Positions 22,008 to 32,127 of a stretch of DNA of 62,291 nucleotides are shown here, piece by piece. The notes beneath the pieces are model-generated. The model was given only the letters and a program-made list of their open reading frames with translations, ran no database searches and was not told the DNA's origin. The stretch spans positions 1 through 62,291 of the forward strand of contig JAPYPR010000012.1 in the NCBI GenBank assembly GCA_029937545.1. The letters run 5' to 3'. Within the stretch, counting starts at the first letter, position 1. Every line of letters begins with the position of its first letter. The DNA comes from Erythrobacter sp. (GTDB lineage Bacteria; Pseudomonadota; Alphaproteobacteria; Sphingomonadales; Sphingomonadaceae). A program made the translations under genes and the position numbers.

Positions 22008-22466
22008 GTGAAGGGGTTGGTTGTCGGCAGCACGGCGTCGCTGGCTCTTGTCGGCCTCGGGTTGTTCTGGTGGCAGGGCAGGGCGCAGGTCGAAGAGGGC
22101 GCTCCGCCACCTATGGCTATGGAAAGCGAAGCGCCATTGCCCGAAGTCCCGCCGGTCGATCCGGGCGAGGCGATCGGTCCGGCGCCGCCCGAGGCGACCG
22201 AGCTGACGCGCGAACAGCGCCGCTTCTTCCGCTATGATCGCAACCGCGACTGGCGCATTACCCGCACGGAAATGCTCTCGACCCGCTCCAGTGCCTTCCG
22301 CAAGCTCGACAAGGACGGCAACAATCTGCTCGATTTCGAGGAATGGGCAGTGGCCACGGTCGACAAATTCGAAGGCGCCGATGCCGATGGCGATAACGAG
22401 CTGACGCCGGGCGAATTCGCAATCACGGCGCCAAAGCCCCGCAAGAAGCCGCGCTGCGCCTGTTAG
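22008..22466 (+). CDS. Membrane-anchored triple EF-hand protein
   Basis: A 152-residue protein with an N-terminal hydrophobic anchor (about residues 4-22), a Pro/Glu-rich linker, and three consecutive calcium-binding loops: 77-88 ([12 protein letters not shown]), 101-112 ([12 protein letters not shown]) and 125-136 ([12 protein letters not shown]). Each has Asp at positions 1, 3 (or Asn) and 5 and Glu at 12. The GTG start at 22008 has a strong AGGAGG upstream. The globular part should lie in the periplasm. It converges on trmFO with a four-base overlap of stop regions. The role is unknown beyond likely calcium binding. Confidence 0.75.
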   Translation: MKGLVVGSTASLALVGLGLFWWQGRAQVEEGAPPPMAMESEAPLPEVPPVDPGEAIGPAPPEATELTREQRRFFRYDRNRDWRITRTEMLSTRSSAFRKLDKDGNNLLDFEEWAVATVDKFEGADADGDNELTPGEFAITAPKPRKKPRCAC

Positions 22467-23830
22467 GCTGCGACCAGTTCCCCGCGGGCAATCCATTCGG
22501 CAAGATCGGCCTTGGCGCGTAAGGTATAGGCTTCCTTGCGCTGCTTCTTCCCGACATCGTGAAGCGGCGGGAACAGGCCGAAGTTGACGTTCATGGGTTG
22601 GTAGCTCTCAGCCTCGGCATCCCCCGTGATATGCGCGAGCAGTGCGCCCAGCGCAGTCGTGCGCGGCGGACCCTGCCACTCGCGACCCGCCAGTTCGGCC
22701 GCCGCCATCATGCCGGCGACGAGGCCGATGGCCGAGCTTTCGACATAGCCTTCGCACCCCGTCACCTGGCCGGCGAAGCGGATATGCTCTGCGCCTTTCA
22801 GGCGAAGTTGCCGGTCGAGCACAACAGGCGAATTCAGGAAGGTGTTTCGATGAAGACCGCCCAGCCGCGCGAATTCGGCGTTCTCCAGGCCCGGAATCGT
22901 GCGGAACAGCTCCACCTGCGCGCCGTATTTCAGCTTCGTCTGGAAGCCGACCATGTTCCATAGCGTGCCGAGCTTGTTGTCCTGCCGCAGCTGGACGACA
23001 GCGTAGGGCCAGCGGCCCTGCGGAAATTCGGGCGTTGCGTCACGCGGATTGTCCAGCCCGACCGGCTTCATCGGTCCGAAGCGCAGCGTATCGACGCCGC
23101 GCGCTGCCATCACCTCGATCGGCATGCAGCCTTCGAAATAGGGGGTGTCCTTTTCCCACTCGCGAAATTCGGTTTTCTCGCCATCCATCAGACCTTGGTG
23201 AAAGGCGAGATACTGCTCCTTGGTCATCGGGCAATTGATGTAGTCGCCGTCCTCGTTCGACGCTTCGTTGCGCTTGTTCCAGCGCGACTGGACCCAGCAG
23301 ATATCCATATCGATACTGTCGCGATGGACGATCGGCGCGATGGCGTCGAAGAACGCAAGGCGATCCTGCCCCGTCGCCTTGACTATGCTTTCGGCGAGCG
23401 CCTGTGCTGTCAGCGGCCCCGTCGCCACGATAGTCGGCTCGGCATCCGGTAAGGCATCCACCCGTTCGCGCAGGACGGTGACCTTGGGATGCTCGTCGAG
23501 CGTCCGCTGGACTTCGGCGGAGAAAACGTCGCGGTCAACCGCCATGGCAGACCCGGCAGGCACGCGCGCCTTCTCGCCAGCACGCATCACGAGGCTGTCG
23601 AGCTCGCGCATCTCGTGGTGCAGCAGACCGACTGCGTTCTTGTCGCTATCGTCGGAACGGAAACTGTTCGAGCAGACGAGCTCGGCCAGACCGTCGGTCT
23701 GGTGAGCCGGGGTCATATCGCCGCCACCGCGCATTTCGGACAGGCGCACGTTGAAACCGCGCTGTGCGAGTTGCCAGGCAGCCTCGCTTCCGGCCAGCCC
23801 GCCACCGATGATGTGGATATCGTGGGTCAT
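22463..23830 (-). CDS. trmFO: Folate-dependent tRNA (uracil-54-C5)-methyltransferase TrmFO
   Basis: A 455-residue FAD enzyme that makes 5-methyluridine at position 54 of tRNAs using methylenetetrahydrofolate. The FAD-binding motif is [10 protein letters not shown] at residues 9-18, and Cys 53 in [11 protein letters not shown] is the catalytic cysteine position known from B. subtilis TrmFO. Length is normal. The gene stands alone on the minus strand and diverges from the lysoplasmalogenase gene across 52 bases. Confidence 0.94.
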   Translation of the reverse strand: MTHDIHIIGGGLAGSEAAWQLAQRGFNVRLSEMRGGGDMTPAHQTDGLAELVCSNSFRSDDSDKNAVGLLHHEMRELDSLVMRAGEKARVPAGSAMAVDRDVFSAEVQRTLDEHPKVTVLRERVDALPDAEPTIVATGPLTAQALAESIVKATGQDRLAFFDAIAPIVHRDSIDMDICWVQSRWNKRNEASNEDGDYINCPMTKEQYLAFHQGLMDGEKTEFREWEKDTPYFEGCMPIEVMAARGVDTLRFGPMKPVGLDNPRDATPEFPQGRWPYAVVQLRQDNKLGTLWNMVGFQTKLKYGAQVELFRTIPGLENAEFARLGGLHRNTFLNSPVVLDRQLRLKGAEHIRFAGQVTGCEGYVESSAIGLVAGMMAAAELAGREWQGPPRTTALGALLAHITGDAEAESYQPMNVNFGLFPPLHDVGKKQRKEAYTLRAKADLAEWIARGELVAA

Positions 23831-23882
23831 CGCGCGCCCTGTAGGGCTTGCTCCCCTGTCGCATCAAGGCCTAGCGAGACGT

Positions 23883-24572
23883 ATGGCGCACAAAGCCCTT
23901 GCCGATCATCGTCCCTGGTTGCTGCTGAGCCTGCTGGCGGCGGTCCCCTATTTCTTCGTGATGGACGACGAGATCGGCGGCGCGTGGCTCATGATCTGGA
24001 AGGGCGCGGGGGTCGGTTTGCTTGCGATCTACGCTGCCACCCGAGGGAGAGGTAGCGACGGGCTGCTGATCGCTGCGGTCATGGCCATTGCAGCCTGTGC
24101 CGACGTAGCACTGGAGATCAGCTTTCTGGTGGGTGGCGGTCTCTTCGCGCTTTCTCACATCGTCGCGATCGGGTTGTATCTGCGAAATCGACGAGCGAAG
24201 ACGAGTTTCAGCCAGCGGCTTGCCGGTTTTGCTCTGGTCGTTTTGCCTGCTGCAATCGCAGCCTTGATAACGCGCCCGCTGCCGAATTGGGAGCTTGCCA
24301 CGGCCTATAGCGGGCTGGTCGGACTGATGGCCGCTGCCGCCTGGACGAGCCGCTTTCCCCGCTATCGCGTCGGGATCGGCGCGGTCATGTTTGTGGCGAG
24401 CGACTTGTTGATCTTCGCCCGCGAGTCGCAAACTCTCCCCAGCGAGCTGACCGATTGGCTCGTCTGGCCGCTCTACTATGCCGCACAGTTCCTGATCGTG
24501 ACCGGCGTGGTCCAAACCCTGCGCGGTAAGAAAGTTTTCGATACCGATGATGTAACCCAGCGTCGAGAATAG
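23883..24572 (+). CDS. Lysoplasmalogenase-like (YhhN/TMEM86) membrane protein
   Basis: A 229-residue membrane protein with about eight helices, matching the YhhN family, whose eukaryotic members hydrolyse the vinyl-ether bond of lysoplasmalogens. Typical pieces are FVGGGLFALSH-like LVGGGLFALSHIVAIGLYL and ASDLLIFARE, in which conserved Asp and Ser/Asp residues sit. The start at 23883 begins shortly before the first helix. Its last dozen codons run into the remnant of a tauD gene on the other strand, so its present C-terminus may be acquired. Substrate is unproven, since plasmalogens are uncommon in such bacteria. Confidence 0.8.
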   Translation: MAHKALADHRPWLLLSLLAAVPYFFVMDDEIGGAWLMIWKGAGVGLLAIYAATRGRGSDGLLIAAVMAIAACADVALEISFLVGGGLFALSHIVAIGLYLRNRRAKTSFSQRLAGFALVVLPAAIAALITRPLPNWELATAYSGLVGLMAAAAWTSRFPRYRVGIGAVMFVASDLLIFARESQTLPSELTDWLVWPLYYAAQFLIVTGVVQTLRGKKVFDTDDVTQRRE

Positions 24573-25181
24573 GGGTTCCTCGCCCGTTTTCGGGTTGCGG
24601 CGAACCAGGGGGTGGAGCTGGGTCGCGTTCGCGCTTTTGTCGGGCCGGATTGCCATAGAGCGATCCCCAGCGCGATCCTTCTCGCCATAGGTTCCGTCGG
24701 GCGCATAGGCGAGTTTTGCGCTGTGAATGGCAGTCAGCGCGCGGAGTTCCTCCTTTCTCGCAGCCGGCAAGGCATCGAATGCGCCGACCTGGTTTGCGAA
24801 GAGGGTGTCGCCGCCTCGGGGCGGGATGTCGAAGGACATCAGGCAGGTCCCGGCGGGAGGGTGCTCGAGAAAGCTCCAGTCGCTATGCCAGTTCTCGGCG
24901 AAGAGCGGAGCCTGTTCATCGGCCTCGCGCAGGATCCCGGCAATATGCTGTCGCCCCTCGATGGGTTCGAAGAAGGGATCCTCGCCGAACCCGCCCATCG
25001 CGCGCGTGAAAGCTTCTAGCGTATCGTCGTTCGCCGGTTGGCCGGGAAAAGCGAGGACGCGATGTTCGAGCCAGGCCGAACGTATTTGCAAAGCAAGCTC
25101 GGCATCAACCGGACGGGAAAGGTCGAGCCCGGTTACGCTTGCACCGCACGCTTGGCCGCTTGGCTCGACCTTCAGGCTCAC
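24537..25181 (-). pseudogene. Truncated TauD/TfdA-family dioxygenase
   Basis: The first 215 residues are a good TauD-type Fe(II)/2-oxoglutarate dioxygenase: TGLDLSRPVD at the start, the iron-binding HSD (His 99, Asp 101) in ENWHSDWSF, and HPLVRRNPKTGEEPLFSTLGYIIGIE. Family members then have about 60 more residues, including the second iron His and the 2-oxoglutarate Arg. These are missing: after Glu 215 the frame runs on, still open, through the antisense of the lysoplasmalogenase gene to 23871. The enzyme is therefore expected to be inactive. It lies ten bases after the end of gyrA. A fused protein could be made but would lack the active site. Confidence 0.8.
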
Positions 25182-25191
25182 CGGAAAGACC

Positions 25192-28032
25192 TCATCCGCC
25201 CGGCTCGCCGTCGATATTCTTGTCGGAATGCGCGGTCGTATGTGGCGTCGTCTGCTCGAGGCCGCCCCGGGCCGCGATTTCGTCGGCGACCTTTGCCTCG
25301 GCTTCGTTCTCCGGCTCTTCGGTCTCGTCGATCAAAGCTGCGCCGACGATGCGTTCGCCCTTCGCGACCTTGAAAATGCTCACACCCGAAGAGGTCCGCC
25401 CCGAGATCGAATAACCCGCGTGGTTGTCGAAACCATCCTCCAGCAAGTGCCGGAAGTCGATCGGCAGCCGGATGAGCTTAGCCTGGTCGGTCACCAGCAT
25501 AAGCTGCGAGCCGTGCTTGACCGGGAAGCTGCCGACCACGGGGCCATTGCGGTCCGGATTGCTCGACGGCTCGCCGATATTGGTCAGGCCCTGGCCGCCG
25601 CGGCCGATGGTGCGGTATTCATAGGCCGAGGAAATCTTGCCGTAGCCGCGTTCGGTCAGCGTCAGGATGAACTCCTCGTATTCCTCCATCTGCTCGACCT
25701 TTTCGGCATCGAGCGTCGGATCGGTCTCGTTATTCTTCCAGACGGCAGCGCGCAGATAGGCGTCGCGGACTTCGGTGTCGTGCTCACATGCTTCGAGCAC
25801 CGCCATTGAGACGACCTTCGCGCCATCCTTCAGCGTCATGCCGCGCACGCCAATACCGGTTCGGCTCTTTGTTTCGCGCGCATCGGTCGCAGCAAAGCGA
25901 ATGGCCTTTCCGGCGTCCGAGGCGAGGAAAATTTCCTGGTCCTCACTCAGTAATTTCACGCCGATCAGACGGTCACCGCTGTCCTCGACGAAGCCCATCG
26001 CGTATTTGCCGTTGGAGGGGACATTGGTGAAGGCATCCATGGAATTGCGCCGGACCATGCCCTGTTCGGTCGCAAAGACGATGTTGAGTGCGCTCCACTG
26101 GTTCTCGTCCTCGGGGAGTGGCAGCACATTGGTCACACGCTCGTCGTCGCCAAGCGGCAATAGGTTTACCATCGGACGGCCCTTGGTGGTCGGTCCGCCT
26201 TCGGGCAGTTTCCACACCTTGAGGCGATAGACGCGGCCTGTATTCGTGAAGAAAAGCACGGGGTTGTGCGTCGAAGTTACGAACATTTCGACGACGGCAT
26301 CTTCGTCCTTCGTCGCCATCGAACTGCGGCCCTTGCCGCCGCGGGCCTGCGCACGGAAGGCTTGCAAGGGGGTCCGCTTGATATAGCCGCCGTGGGTCAC
26401 CGTAACGACCATCTCCTCGCGCTCGATCAAGTCCTCGTCTTCGAGGCCGTCCCAGGCGGGGGCGATTTCGGTGATCCGCGGCGTGGCGTAGCTGGCTTTG
26501 ATCTCTTCCAGCTCTTCGCGCATTACGCCGTAGAGCTTCACTCGATCGGCGAGGATCGAGAGATATTCCTCGATCGCGACGCTCAGCTCCTTGAGCTCGT
26601 CGCCGATCTCGTCGCGACCCAGCGCGGTGAGGCGATGGAGGCGCAAGTCGAGGATCGCCTTCACCTGCCGCTCCGACAGGCGATAGGTGCCGCCGGTCTG
26701 TTCGTCGCTCGGCTCGATGGCTTCGACCAGGGCGATATATTGTGCAATATCGCCGATCGGCCATTCCTTGGCGAGCAGCTTGGCGCGCGCATCGGCCGGG
26801 TTCGACGAGCCGCGGATCATCGCCACGACCTCGTCGAGGTTGGACACGGCCACCACTAGGCCGAGCAAGATATGCGCGCGCTCGCGGGCCTTGTTCAGCT
26901 CGAACTTGGTGCGCCGGGTGATGACTTCTTCGCGGAAGCCGATGAAGGCCTGGATGAATTCGCGCAGGGTCAGCGTTTCGGGCCGCCCGCCACGGATCGC
27001 CAGCATGTTCGCTGGGAAGCTCGCCTGTGCCGGCGTGTAGCGCCAAATCTGGTTGAGTACGACTTCGGGCGAGGCATCGCGCTTCAGGTCCACGACCACG
27101 CGCACGCCCTCGCGCGAGCTTTCGTCGCGGATGTCGGAAATGCCTTCGATCCGCTTTTCCTTCGCGGCTTCGGCGATCTTCTCGACCAGCGAGCTCTTGC
27201 CGACCTGGAAGGGGATGGAGGTCAGCACGATCGAGCGCCGGTCGCCGCGCTTCTCCTCGAATTCGTGCCGCGCGCGCATCAGGATCGAGCCGCGGCCAGT
27301 GGTATAGGCCGTGCGGGCACCCGACTTGCCGAGGATCAAGGGAGCGGTCGGGAAATCGGGCCCCGGGATGATCTCGAACAACTCCTCGCTGGTGATCGCG
27401 GGATTGTCCATGAAGGCAAAGCAGCCGTCGATCACCTCGCCGAGATTGTGCGGCGGGATGTTCGTCGCCATGCCGACTGCGATGCCGCCCGCGCCATTGA
27501 CGAGCAGGTTGGGGAATCGCGCCGGGAGGACGGTCGGTTCGCGCCGGGACTGGTCGTAATTGTCAGCGAAATCGACAGTGTCCTTGTCGAGATCGTCGAG
27601 CAGCGCATTGGCCACGCGCGCAAGTCGCGCCTCGGTATACCGCATCGAAGCCGGCGGATCGGGGTCCATCGAACCGAAGTTCCCCTGACCGTCGACCAGC
27701 GGCACGCGCAGCGACCAGTCCTGCGTCATGCGGGCGAGCGCGTCGTAGATCGCCGCGTCACCGTGCGGGTGATAATTACCCATCACGTCGCCGACGACCT
27801 TGGCGCTCTTGCGATAGGGCCGCCCGGCGACGAACCCGCCTTCCTGGCTGGCGAAGAGGATACGGCGATGTACCGGCTTCAACCCGTCGCGCACATCGGG
27901 CAGCGCGCGGCTGACGATCACGCTCATCGCGTAATCGAGATAGCTCGTTTTCATCTCATCGACGATGTCGATGCGGGTGTAATCACCTCCGTCGTAGGGA
28001 GGGGGATCGAGGACTTCGGTATCGTCTGACAA
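25192..28032 (-). CDS. gyrA: DNA gyrase subunit A
   Basis: A 946-residue type II topoisomerase subunit that breaks and rejoins DNA. The active-site Tyr 132 is in [11 protein letters not shown]. The quinolone-resistance region reads [10 protein letters not shown], with Ala 93 where E. coli has Ser 83, and Asp 97 where it has Asp 87. The C-terminal β-pinwheel contains the GyrA-box-like segment [11 protein letters not shown]. The protein is somewhat longer than E. coli GyrA, with a C-terminal Glu/Asp/His-rich tail. It is a single gene with about 300 bases of non-coding DNA upstream. Confidence 0.97.
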   Translation of the reverse strand: MSDDTEVLDPPPYDGGDYTRIDIVDEMKTSYLDYAMSVIVSRALPDVRDGLKPVHRRILFASQEGGFVAGRPYRKSAKVVGDVMGNYHPHGDAAIYDALARMTQDWSLRVPLVDGQGNFGSMDPDPPASMRYTEARLARVANALLDDLDKDTVDFADNYDQSRREPTVLPARFPNLLVNGAGGIAVGMATNIPPHNLGEVIDGCFAFMDNPAITSEELFEIIPGPDFPTAPLILGKSGARTAYTTGRGSILMRARHEFEEKRGDRRSIVLTSIPFQVGKSSLVEKIAEAAKEKRIEGISDIRDESSREGVRVVVDLKRDASPEVVLNQIWRYTPAQASFPANMLAIRGGRPETLTLREFIQAFIGFREEVITRRTKFELNKARERAHILLGLVVAVSNLDEVVAMIRGSSNPADARAKLLAKEWPIGDIAQYIALVEAIEPSDEQTGGTYRLSERQVKAILDLRLHRLTALGRDEIGDELKELSVAIEEYLSILADRVKLYGVMREELEEIKASYATPRITEIAPAWDGLEDEDLIEREEMVVTVTHGGYIKRTPLQAFRAQARGGKGRSSMATKDEDAVVEMFVTSTHNPVLFFTNTGRVYRLKVWKLPEGGPTTKGRPMVNLLPLGDDERVTNVLPLPEDENQWSALNIVFATEQGMVRRNSMDAFTNVPSNGKYAMGFVEDSGDRLIGVKLLSEDQEIFLASDAGKAIRFAATDARETKSRTGIGVRGMTLKDGAKVVSMAVLEACEHDTEVRDAYLRAAVWKNNETDPTLDAEKVEQMEEYEEFILTLTERGYGKISSAYEYRTIGRGGQGLTNIGEPSSNPDRNGPVVGSFPVKHGSQLMLVTDQAKLIRLPIDFRHLLEDGFDNHAGYSISGRTSSGVSIFKVAKGERIVGAALIDETEEPENEAEAKVADEIAARGGLEQTTPHTTAHSDKNIDGEPGG

Positions 28033-28333
28033 GACAGCTTTTCCGTTCTGCGAACTGCTTATGTTCTGGTCGGTCGGAGGTTACGCCAAAGCCGCACCGA
28101 GTGCTACCGAGGGGAGGGAACACTTGGCGGTTTCGCGCGCTTTTTCCACATATGGGTGCGCTAACGCCAGATTGCATGCTGAACGAGCGGCACGGGCAAT
28201 ATTCAAAGCCCGTTCAGCCCGCTTCGCCTAGAACGGTTTGCAATGAGAGCGTACTGACGGCATTGCCGATTCCGTTGACAATAATCGGTGCCCCGCGCGC
28301 TCAGGCCCCCGTACCACTCTTGGGAGTATAAGT
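28033..28333. other. Divergent intergenic region, gyrA / solenoid protein
   Basis: About 300 bases without a convincing gene. It must hold the promoters for gyrA (leftward) and the secreted repeat protein (rightward). A TTGACA at 28275-28280 reads rightward but has no good -10 at standard spacing. GGGAG at 28321-28325 is a suitable ribosome site for the ATG at 28334. No RNA structure or repeat was recognised. Confidence 0.5.
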
Positions 28334-29599
28334 ATGATTTTCACTCGTCTCGCCCGTGCCAATGGTGCGGCTTCCACGCTCGCAATGGCTCTCGCTTTGG
28401 CGACCGGCGCCGCGATTACCGCCACTGCGCTCGAAGCGCCTGCCTTCGCTCAGAAGAAGGCTAAATATTCGAAGGGCTTTCTCGCCGGTTATGCGCCCCT
28501 TCAGGAAGCTCTGAGCGCCGAAAACCCGGACCCCGCCACGGTCAAGGCTGCGATCCCGGGCGCTGTTGCGGCAATCGAAAATGAAGACGACCGCTTCGCT
28601 GCTGGCGGCGCGATCGTGAATGCCGGTCAAAGGTTCAACGACAATGCCCTCGCCCGCCAGGGTCTCGAGCTGATGCTTGCCAGCGGCAAGGTGGCTCCCG
28701 AACAGGTGGGTCCCTATAACTTCATGATTGGCCAGGTCGCCTACAACGCCAAAGAATATGCCGCTGCACGCTCGGCTCTCGAGGCTGCGATGGCTGCCGG
28801 GTATACGGATAATAATCCCGAAGCGATTATCGCCGAGACCTATTTCGCCGAGAGCCGGGATGCGGAAGGGCTTGCCTACCTCTCGAACGCTCTGGAGGCC
28901 CGCAAGGCAGCCGGTGGGACGCTGGAAGAGGACTGGATCAAGCGCGGTCTGGCTGTCGCCTACCGCGCAAATATGAAGGACGAAGCGATCAAGTTCGCCA
29001 ATATGTACGTCTCGGAATTCCCCAGCGAAACCAGCTGGCGCGATGCGATTGCGATTCTGCTGAACACCGGTGGCTATGACAAGCCCGCGACGCTCGACCT
29101 TCTGCGTCTGGGCCGCCGTGCCGGCACGCTCAATGACGCCCGCCTCTACGGTGAGTATGTCGAAGCGGCGGATTATCGCCGGCTGCCCGCAGAAGTGGTC
29201 TCCGTTATCGACGAAGGTCAGTCGAAGGGCTTCCTGTCGGAAAGCGACGCCTATCTCGTAGATACCCGCAAGCAGGCTGCCGATCGCGCTGCCGCCGACC
29301 GTGCCGACATGGACGGATTGCTGAGCGACGCGCGCAAGTCGGGCGCGACGCTCGCCACCGTTATGGCAGCGGGCGACGCCATGCTCAGCATGGGCCGTCC
29401 TGCTGAGGCCGAAGAGTTCTACCTCAAGGCTTCTACCATGGCCGGTGCAGACACGCCGATGGCGCTGACCCGCCTTGGCATCGCGCAATACGATCAGGGC
29501 AACTACGCCGAAGCGCAGGCGACCTTCAACCGGGTCGAAGGCGCGCGCCAGGCTATCGCCAACCTCTGGGCCGTCTACTCGGGGCAGCAGGGCGGCTGA
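28334..29599 (+). CDS. Secreted α-solenoid (TPR-like) protein
   Basis: A 421-residue protein with a signal peptide (hydrophobic 14-33, cleavage near APAFAQ). The rest is nearly all α-helical and reads as degenerate TPR-like repeats (NFMIGQVAYNAKEYAAARSAL, RGLAVAYRANMKDEAIKFA, TRLGIAQYDQGNYAEAQATF). It is probably a periplasmic scaffold or protein-binding factor. There is no enzymatic motif, and I do not recognise a named family. It is monocistronic, with a strong terminator after it, suggesting independent and perhaps high expression. Confidence 0.75.
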   Translation: MIFTRLARANGAASTLAMALALATGAAITATALEAPAFAQKKAKYSKGFLAGYAPLQEALSAENPDPATVKAAIPGAVAAIENEDDRFAAGGAIVNAGQRFNDNALARQGLELMLASGKVAPEQVGPYNFMIGQVAYNAKEYAAARSALEAAMAAGYTDNNPEAIIAETYFAESRDAEGLAYLSNALEARKAAGGTLEEDWIKRGLAVAYRANMKDEAIKFANMYVSEFPSETSWRDAIAILLNTGGYDKPATLDLLRLGRRAGTLNDARLYGEYVEAADYRRLPAEVVSVIDEGQSKGFLSESDAYLVDTRKQAADRAAADRADMDGLLSDARKSGATLATVMAAGDAMLSMGRPAEAEEFYLKASTMAGADTPMALTRLGIAQYDQGNYAEAQATFNRVEGARQAIANLWAVYSGQQGG

Positions 29600-29626
29600 T
29601 CCCAGCCAGACCATGAAATATGAGAA

Positions 29627-29662
29627 GGCCCGAATTCCTGGCGGAGTTCGGGCCCTTTTCGT
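29627..29662 (+). terminator. Strong terminator after the solenoid gene
   Basis: GGCCCGAATTCC (29627-29638) pairs with GGAGTTCGGGCC (29643-29654) with one mismatch around a four-base loop, followed by CTTTTCGT. It lies 28 bases after the stop codon and before the convergent NYN gene. Confidence 0.85.
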
Positions 29663-29684
29663 TTCTAGCTAGCGGAGATGGTAC

Positions 29685-30410
29685 TCAGCGGAGGCGCTTG
29701 ACCCACATGGTGTTGTCGCGCCGTTCGATCTTGAACTGCTCGATGGCCTCGAAAAGGTCCGACAGGCGCTTGAAGCCGTAGTTGCGAACGTCGAAGCTGG
29801 AGCGGTTGCCGGCGATCTGCCCGACCTCACCCATCTGCGCGAAGCCATCGTCGTCGCGGTGGGCGGCTTTCCAGGCCGTTCCGAGCAATTCGACCAGTTC
29901 GTCGTCGATCCCGGCCTTGCCCTTGGCGCCGCTGGATTTGGGTGCATCCGGTTCGTCCGAAGCGCCCTTGATAAGCGCATCGATGTCGATGAAGCGCGTG
30001 CAGGCGCTCTTGAAGGCAGCGGGCGTCTTGCTCGTGCTACCGAAACCGTAGACGACGAGCCCGTCCTGCCTAAGCCGCGTGACGAGGGGGGTGAAATCGC
30101 TATCCGAACTCATGATACCGAAGCCATCGACCTTGCCCTGATATAGCAAGTCGATCGCATCGATCGTCATCGCCATATCGGTGGCATTCTTTCCGGCGGT
30201 AAGATCGAATTGCTGCTGCGGCTGGATGCCGTATTTATGCGTGATCTCTCCCCACTTGGAGAGATTGTTCTTCGCAAAATTGCCATAGGCCCGCTTGATG
30301 TTGACCTGGCCGAGTTCGGCCATGACAGTCAGGACCGGGTCGATACCCTTTGGCGTGGTGTTGTCCGCATCGATCAGCAGGGCGATATTCTTGAGGTCTT
30401 TGTCAGCCAT
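29685..30410 (-). CDS. NYN-domain ribonuclease-like protein with OST-HTH domain
   Basis: A 241-residue protein. Residues 1-150 are a NYN (PIN-like, LabA/DUF88) domain with the expected acidic residues: IALLIDADN near the N-terminus, NATDMAMTIDAIDLL, and IMSSDSDFTPLV. After a short linker rich in Lys/Ser/Asp, the C-terminal part (about 165-241) with NYGFKRLSDLFEAIEQFKIE looks like an OST-HTH/LOTUS RNA-binding domain. The pair suggests a metal-dependent RNase acting on structured or translated RNA; targets are unknown. It is separated from the carbonic anhydrase gene by 39 bases and may share its transcript. Confidence 0.83.
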   Translation of the reverse strand: MADKDLKNIALLIDADNTTPKGIDPVLTVMAELGQVNIKRAYGNFAKNNLSKWGEITHKYGIQPQQQFDLTAGKNATDMAMTIDAIDLLYQGKVDGFGIMSSDSDFTPLVTRLRQDGLVVYGFGSTSKTPAAFKSACTRFIDIDALIKGASDEPDAPKSSGAKGKAGIDDELVELLGTAWKAAHRDDDGFAQMGEVGQIAGNRSSFDVRNYGFKRLSDLFEAIEQFKIERRDNTMWVKRLR

Positions 30411-30449
30411 GCGCAGCCAATGGCGTGCAGCCTGCCCGAACTCAAGACC

Positions 30450-31088
30450 TTACTGTGCAGGCGAGAATTCTCCCGAGCTTTCGTCGAGCAGGTGAAGAAC
30501 CCCGTCCGAGATCGCGAAATAGGCTCCGCGCAGCTTAAGGTCGCCCGCCGCTTCCTTCGCCTCGACATAGGGGAAGGTGCGCAGGTTCTCGAGGCTGACC
30601 TTCACCGCGGCAAGCTCCATCGCCCGCTCTGCCGTGCGCCCTTTCGTGCCGTGCTCCGCAGCAATCGGCTCGCGGACCTCGTCGAGCATGTCGATCCAAT
30701 GCGCAACGAAGCCACCTTCGCCAATGTCATTGCCGTGGAGATCCTGCGTCAGCGCGGCCTGGCACCCCCCGCACATGCCATGCCCCATGACGACGACTTC
30801 GCGGACCTTGAGAAACTGCACGGCAAATTCGAGCGCCGCCGAAACGCCGTGGCGACCGGGCGTCGTTTCGAAAGGCGGAACCAGCGCGGCGACGTTGCGG
30901 ACAACGAAAATCTCGCCCGGATCGACGTCCAGGATCTGCGCGGGATCGACCCGGCTGTCCGAGCAGGAGATCACCATCACCTGGGGCGACTGCCCCTCTA
31001 CCAGCTGGCTCCAGCGTTCGTGCTGCTTCTTCCAGTCGCCGGCACGGAAACGGGCGTAGCCCTCAATCATCTCATCGAATGTCTTCAT
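30450..31088 (-). CDS. Beta-class carbonic anhydrase
   Basis: A 212-residue zinc enzyme interconverting CO2 and bicarbonate. Zinc ligands are Cys 42 (SCSDSR), His 103 and Cys 106 (HGMCGGC), and the Asp 44-Arg 46 dyad is intact. The start is taken at MKTFDEM (31088), since an upstream in-frame ATG at 31103 gives a poor extension. The enzyme is cytoplasmic, as no signal is present. It diverges from lipA across 82 bases. Confidence 0.93.
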   Translation of the reverse strand: MKTFDEMIEGYARFRAGDWKKQHERWSQLVEGQSPQVMVISCSDSRVDPAQILDVDPGEIFVVRNVAALVPPFETTPGRHGVSAALEFAVQFLKVREVVVMGHGMCGGCQAALTQDLHGNDIGEGGFVAHWIDMLDEVREPIAAEHGTKGRTAERAMELAAVKVSLENLRTFPYVEAKEAAGDLKLRGAYFAISDGVLHLLDESSGEFSPAQ

Positions 31089-31170
31089 CGCTTTTCGCTG
31101 CAATGAATTTTCGCCGCTGGCAAGAGCGAGAATAGCTATGCGCCTTGCCCGGGCGGGGCAGGGGGCCTAG

Positions 31171-32127
31171 ATGGGCCGCGACATGAACGATCTTTCTACA
31201 GTTCCCCAGCCCGAAGGCGACCGTCCGGCCCGGCAGCGCAAGCCCGACTGGATTCGCGTCAAGGCGCCGGTCAGCAAGGGTTATCACGAAACGCGCAAGC
31301 TGATGCGCGAACTCAACCTCCATACCGTGTGCGAGGAGGCGGCCTGCCCAAATATCGGGGAGTGCTGGACCAAGAAGCACGCGACGGTGATGATCCTCGG
31401 CGATACCTGCACGCGCGCCTGCCGGTTCTGCAACATCAAGACCGGGATGCCGATGCCGGTCGATCCACTCGAGCCAGAGCATACGGCGACCGCGGCCGCG
31501 GCCATGGGGCTCGAGCATATCGTCATCACCAGCGTCGATCGCGATGACCTTCCCGATCGCGGGGCAGGGCAGTTCGTGAAGGTGATCAACGCGCTGCGCC
31601 GCGAGACGCCGAACACGACGATCGAGATCCTGACACCCGACTTCAAGGGTCGGATGAAGCAGTCCATCGCGGAAATCTGCGAAGCGGGGCCCGATGTATT
31701 CAACCACAATCTGGAAACGGTGCCGCGCCTCTATCCCACCATCCGTCCAGGCGCGCGCTACTATGCGTCGCTACGCCTCCTGGAAGAGGTGAAGGTCCAC
31801 AATCCGTTGATCTTCACCAAGTCGGGCATCATGCTCGGCCTCGGGGAAGGGCGGCTCGAAGTCCATCAGGTGATGGACGACATGCGCAGTGCGGATATCG
31901 ATTTCATCACCATGGGTCAGTATCTGCAGCCCACGCCGAAGCACGCCAAGGTCGAGGAATTCGTCACGCCAAAGCAGTTCGCGGCTTATGGCTCGATCGC
32001 CCGCGCCAAGGGCTTCCTGCAAGTCGCATCCAGTCCGCTGACGCGTTCGAGCTATCACGCGGGCGACGATTTCGCGCAGATGCGAGCAGCGCGCGAGGCG
32101 AAGCTGCTGGCGAAGCAGGGCGGCTGA
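31171..32127 (+). CDS. lipA: Lipoyl synthase
   Basis: A 318-residue radical-SAM enzyme that inserts two sulfur atoms into protein-bound octanoyl groups. The auxiliary cluster motif is [12 protein letters not shown] and the radical-SAM motif is CTRACRFC. The C-terminal [11 protein letters not shown] motif is present. Its products are the lipoyl domains of PdhB and PdhC in this window, among others. Translation of the next gene starts on the last base of its stop (TGATG). The start may be the first ATG (31171) or the one four codons on. Confidence 0.96.
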   Translation: MGRDMNDLSTVPQPEGDRPARQRKPDWIRVKAPVSKGYHETRKLMRELNLHTVCEEAACPNIGECWTKKHATVMILGDTCTRACRFCNIKTGMPMPVDPLEPEHTATAAAAMGLEHIVITSVDRDDLPDRGAGQFVKVINALRRETPNTTIEILTPDFKGRMKQSIAEICEAGPDVFNHNLETVPRLYPTIRPGARYYASLRLLEEVKVHNPLIFTKSGIMLGLGEGRLEVHQVMDDMRSADIDFITMGQYLQPTPKHAKVEEFVTPKQFAAYGSIARAKGFLQVASSPLTRSSYHAGDDFAQMRAAREAKLLAKQGG

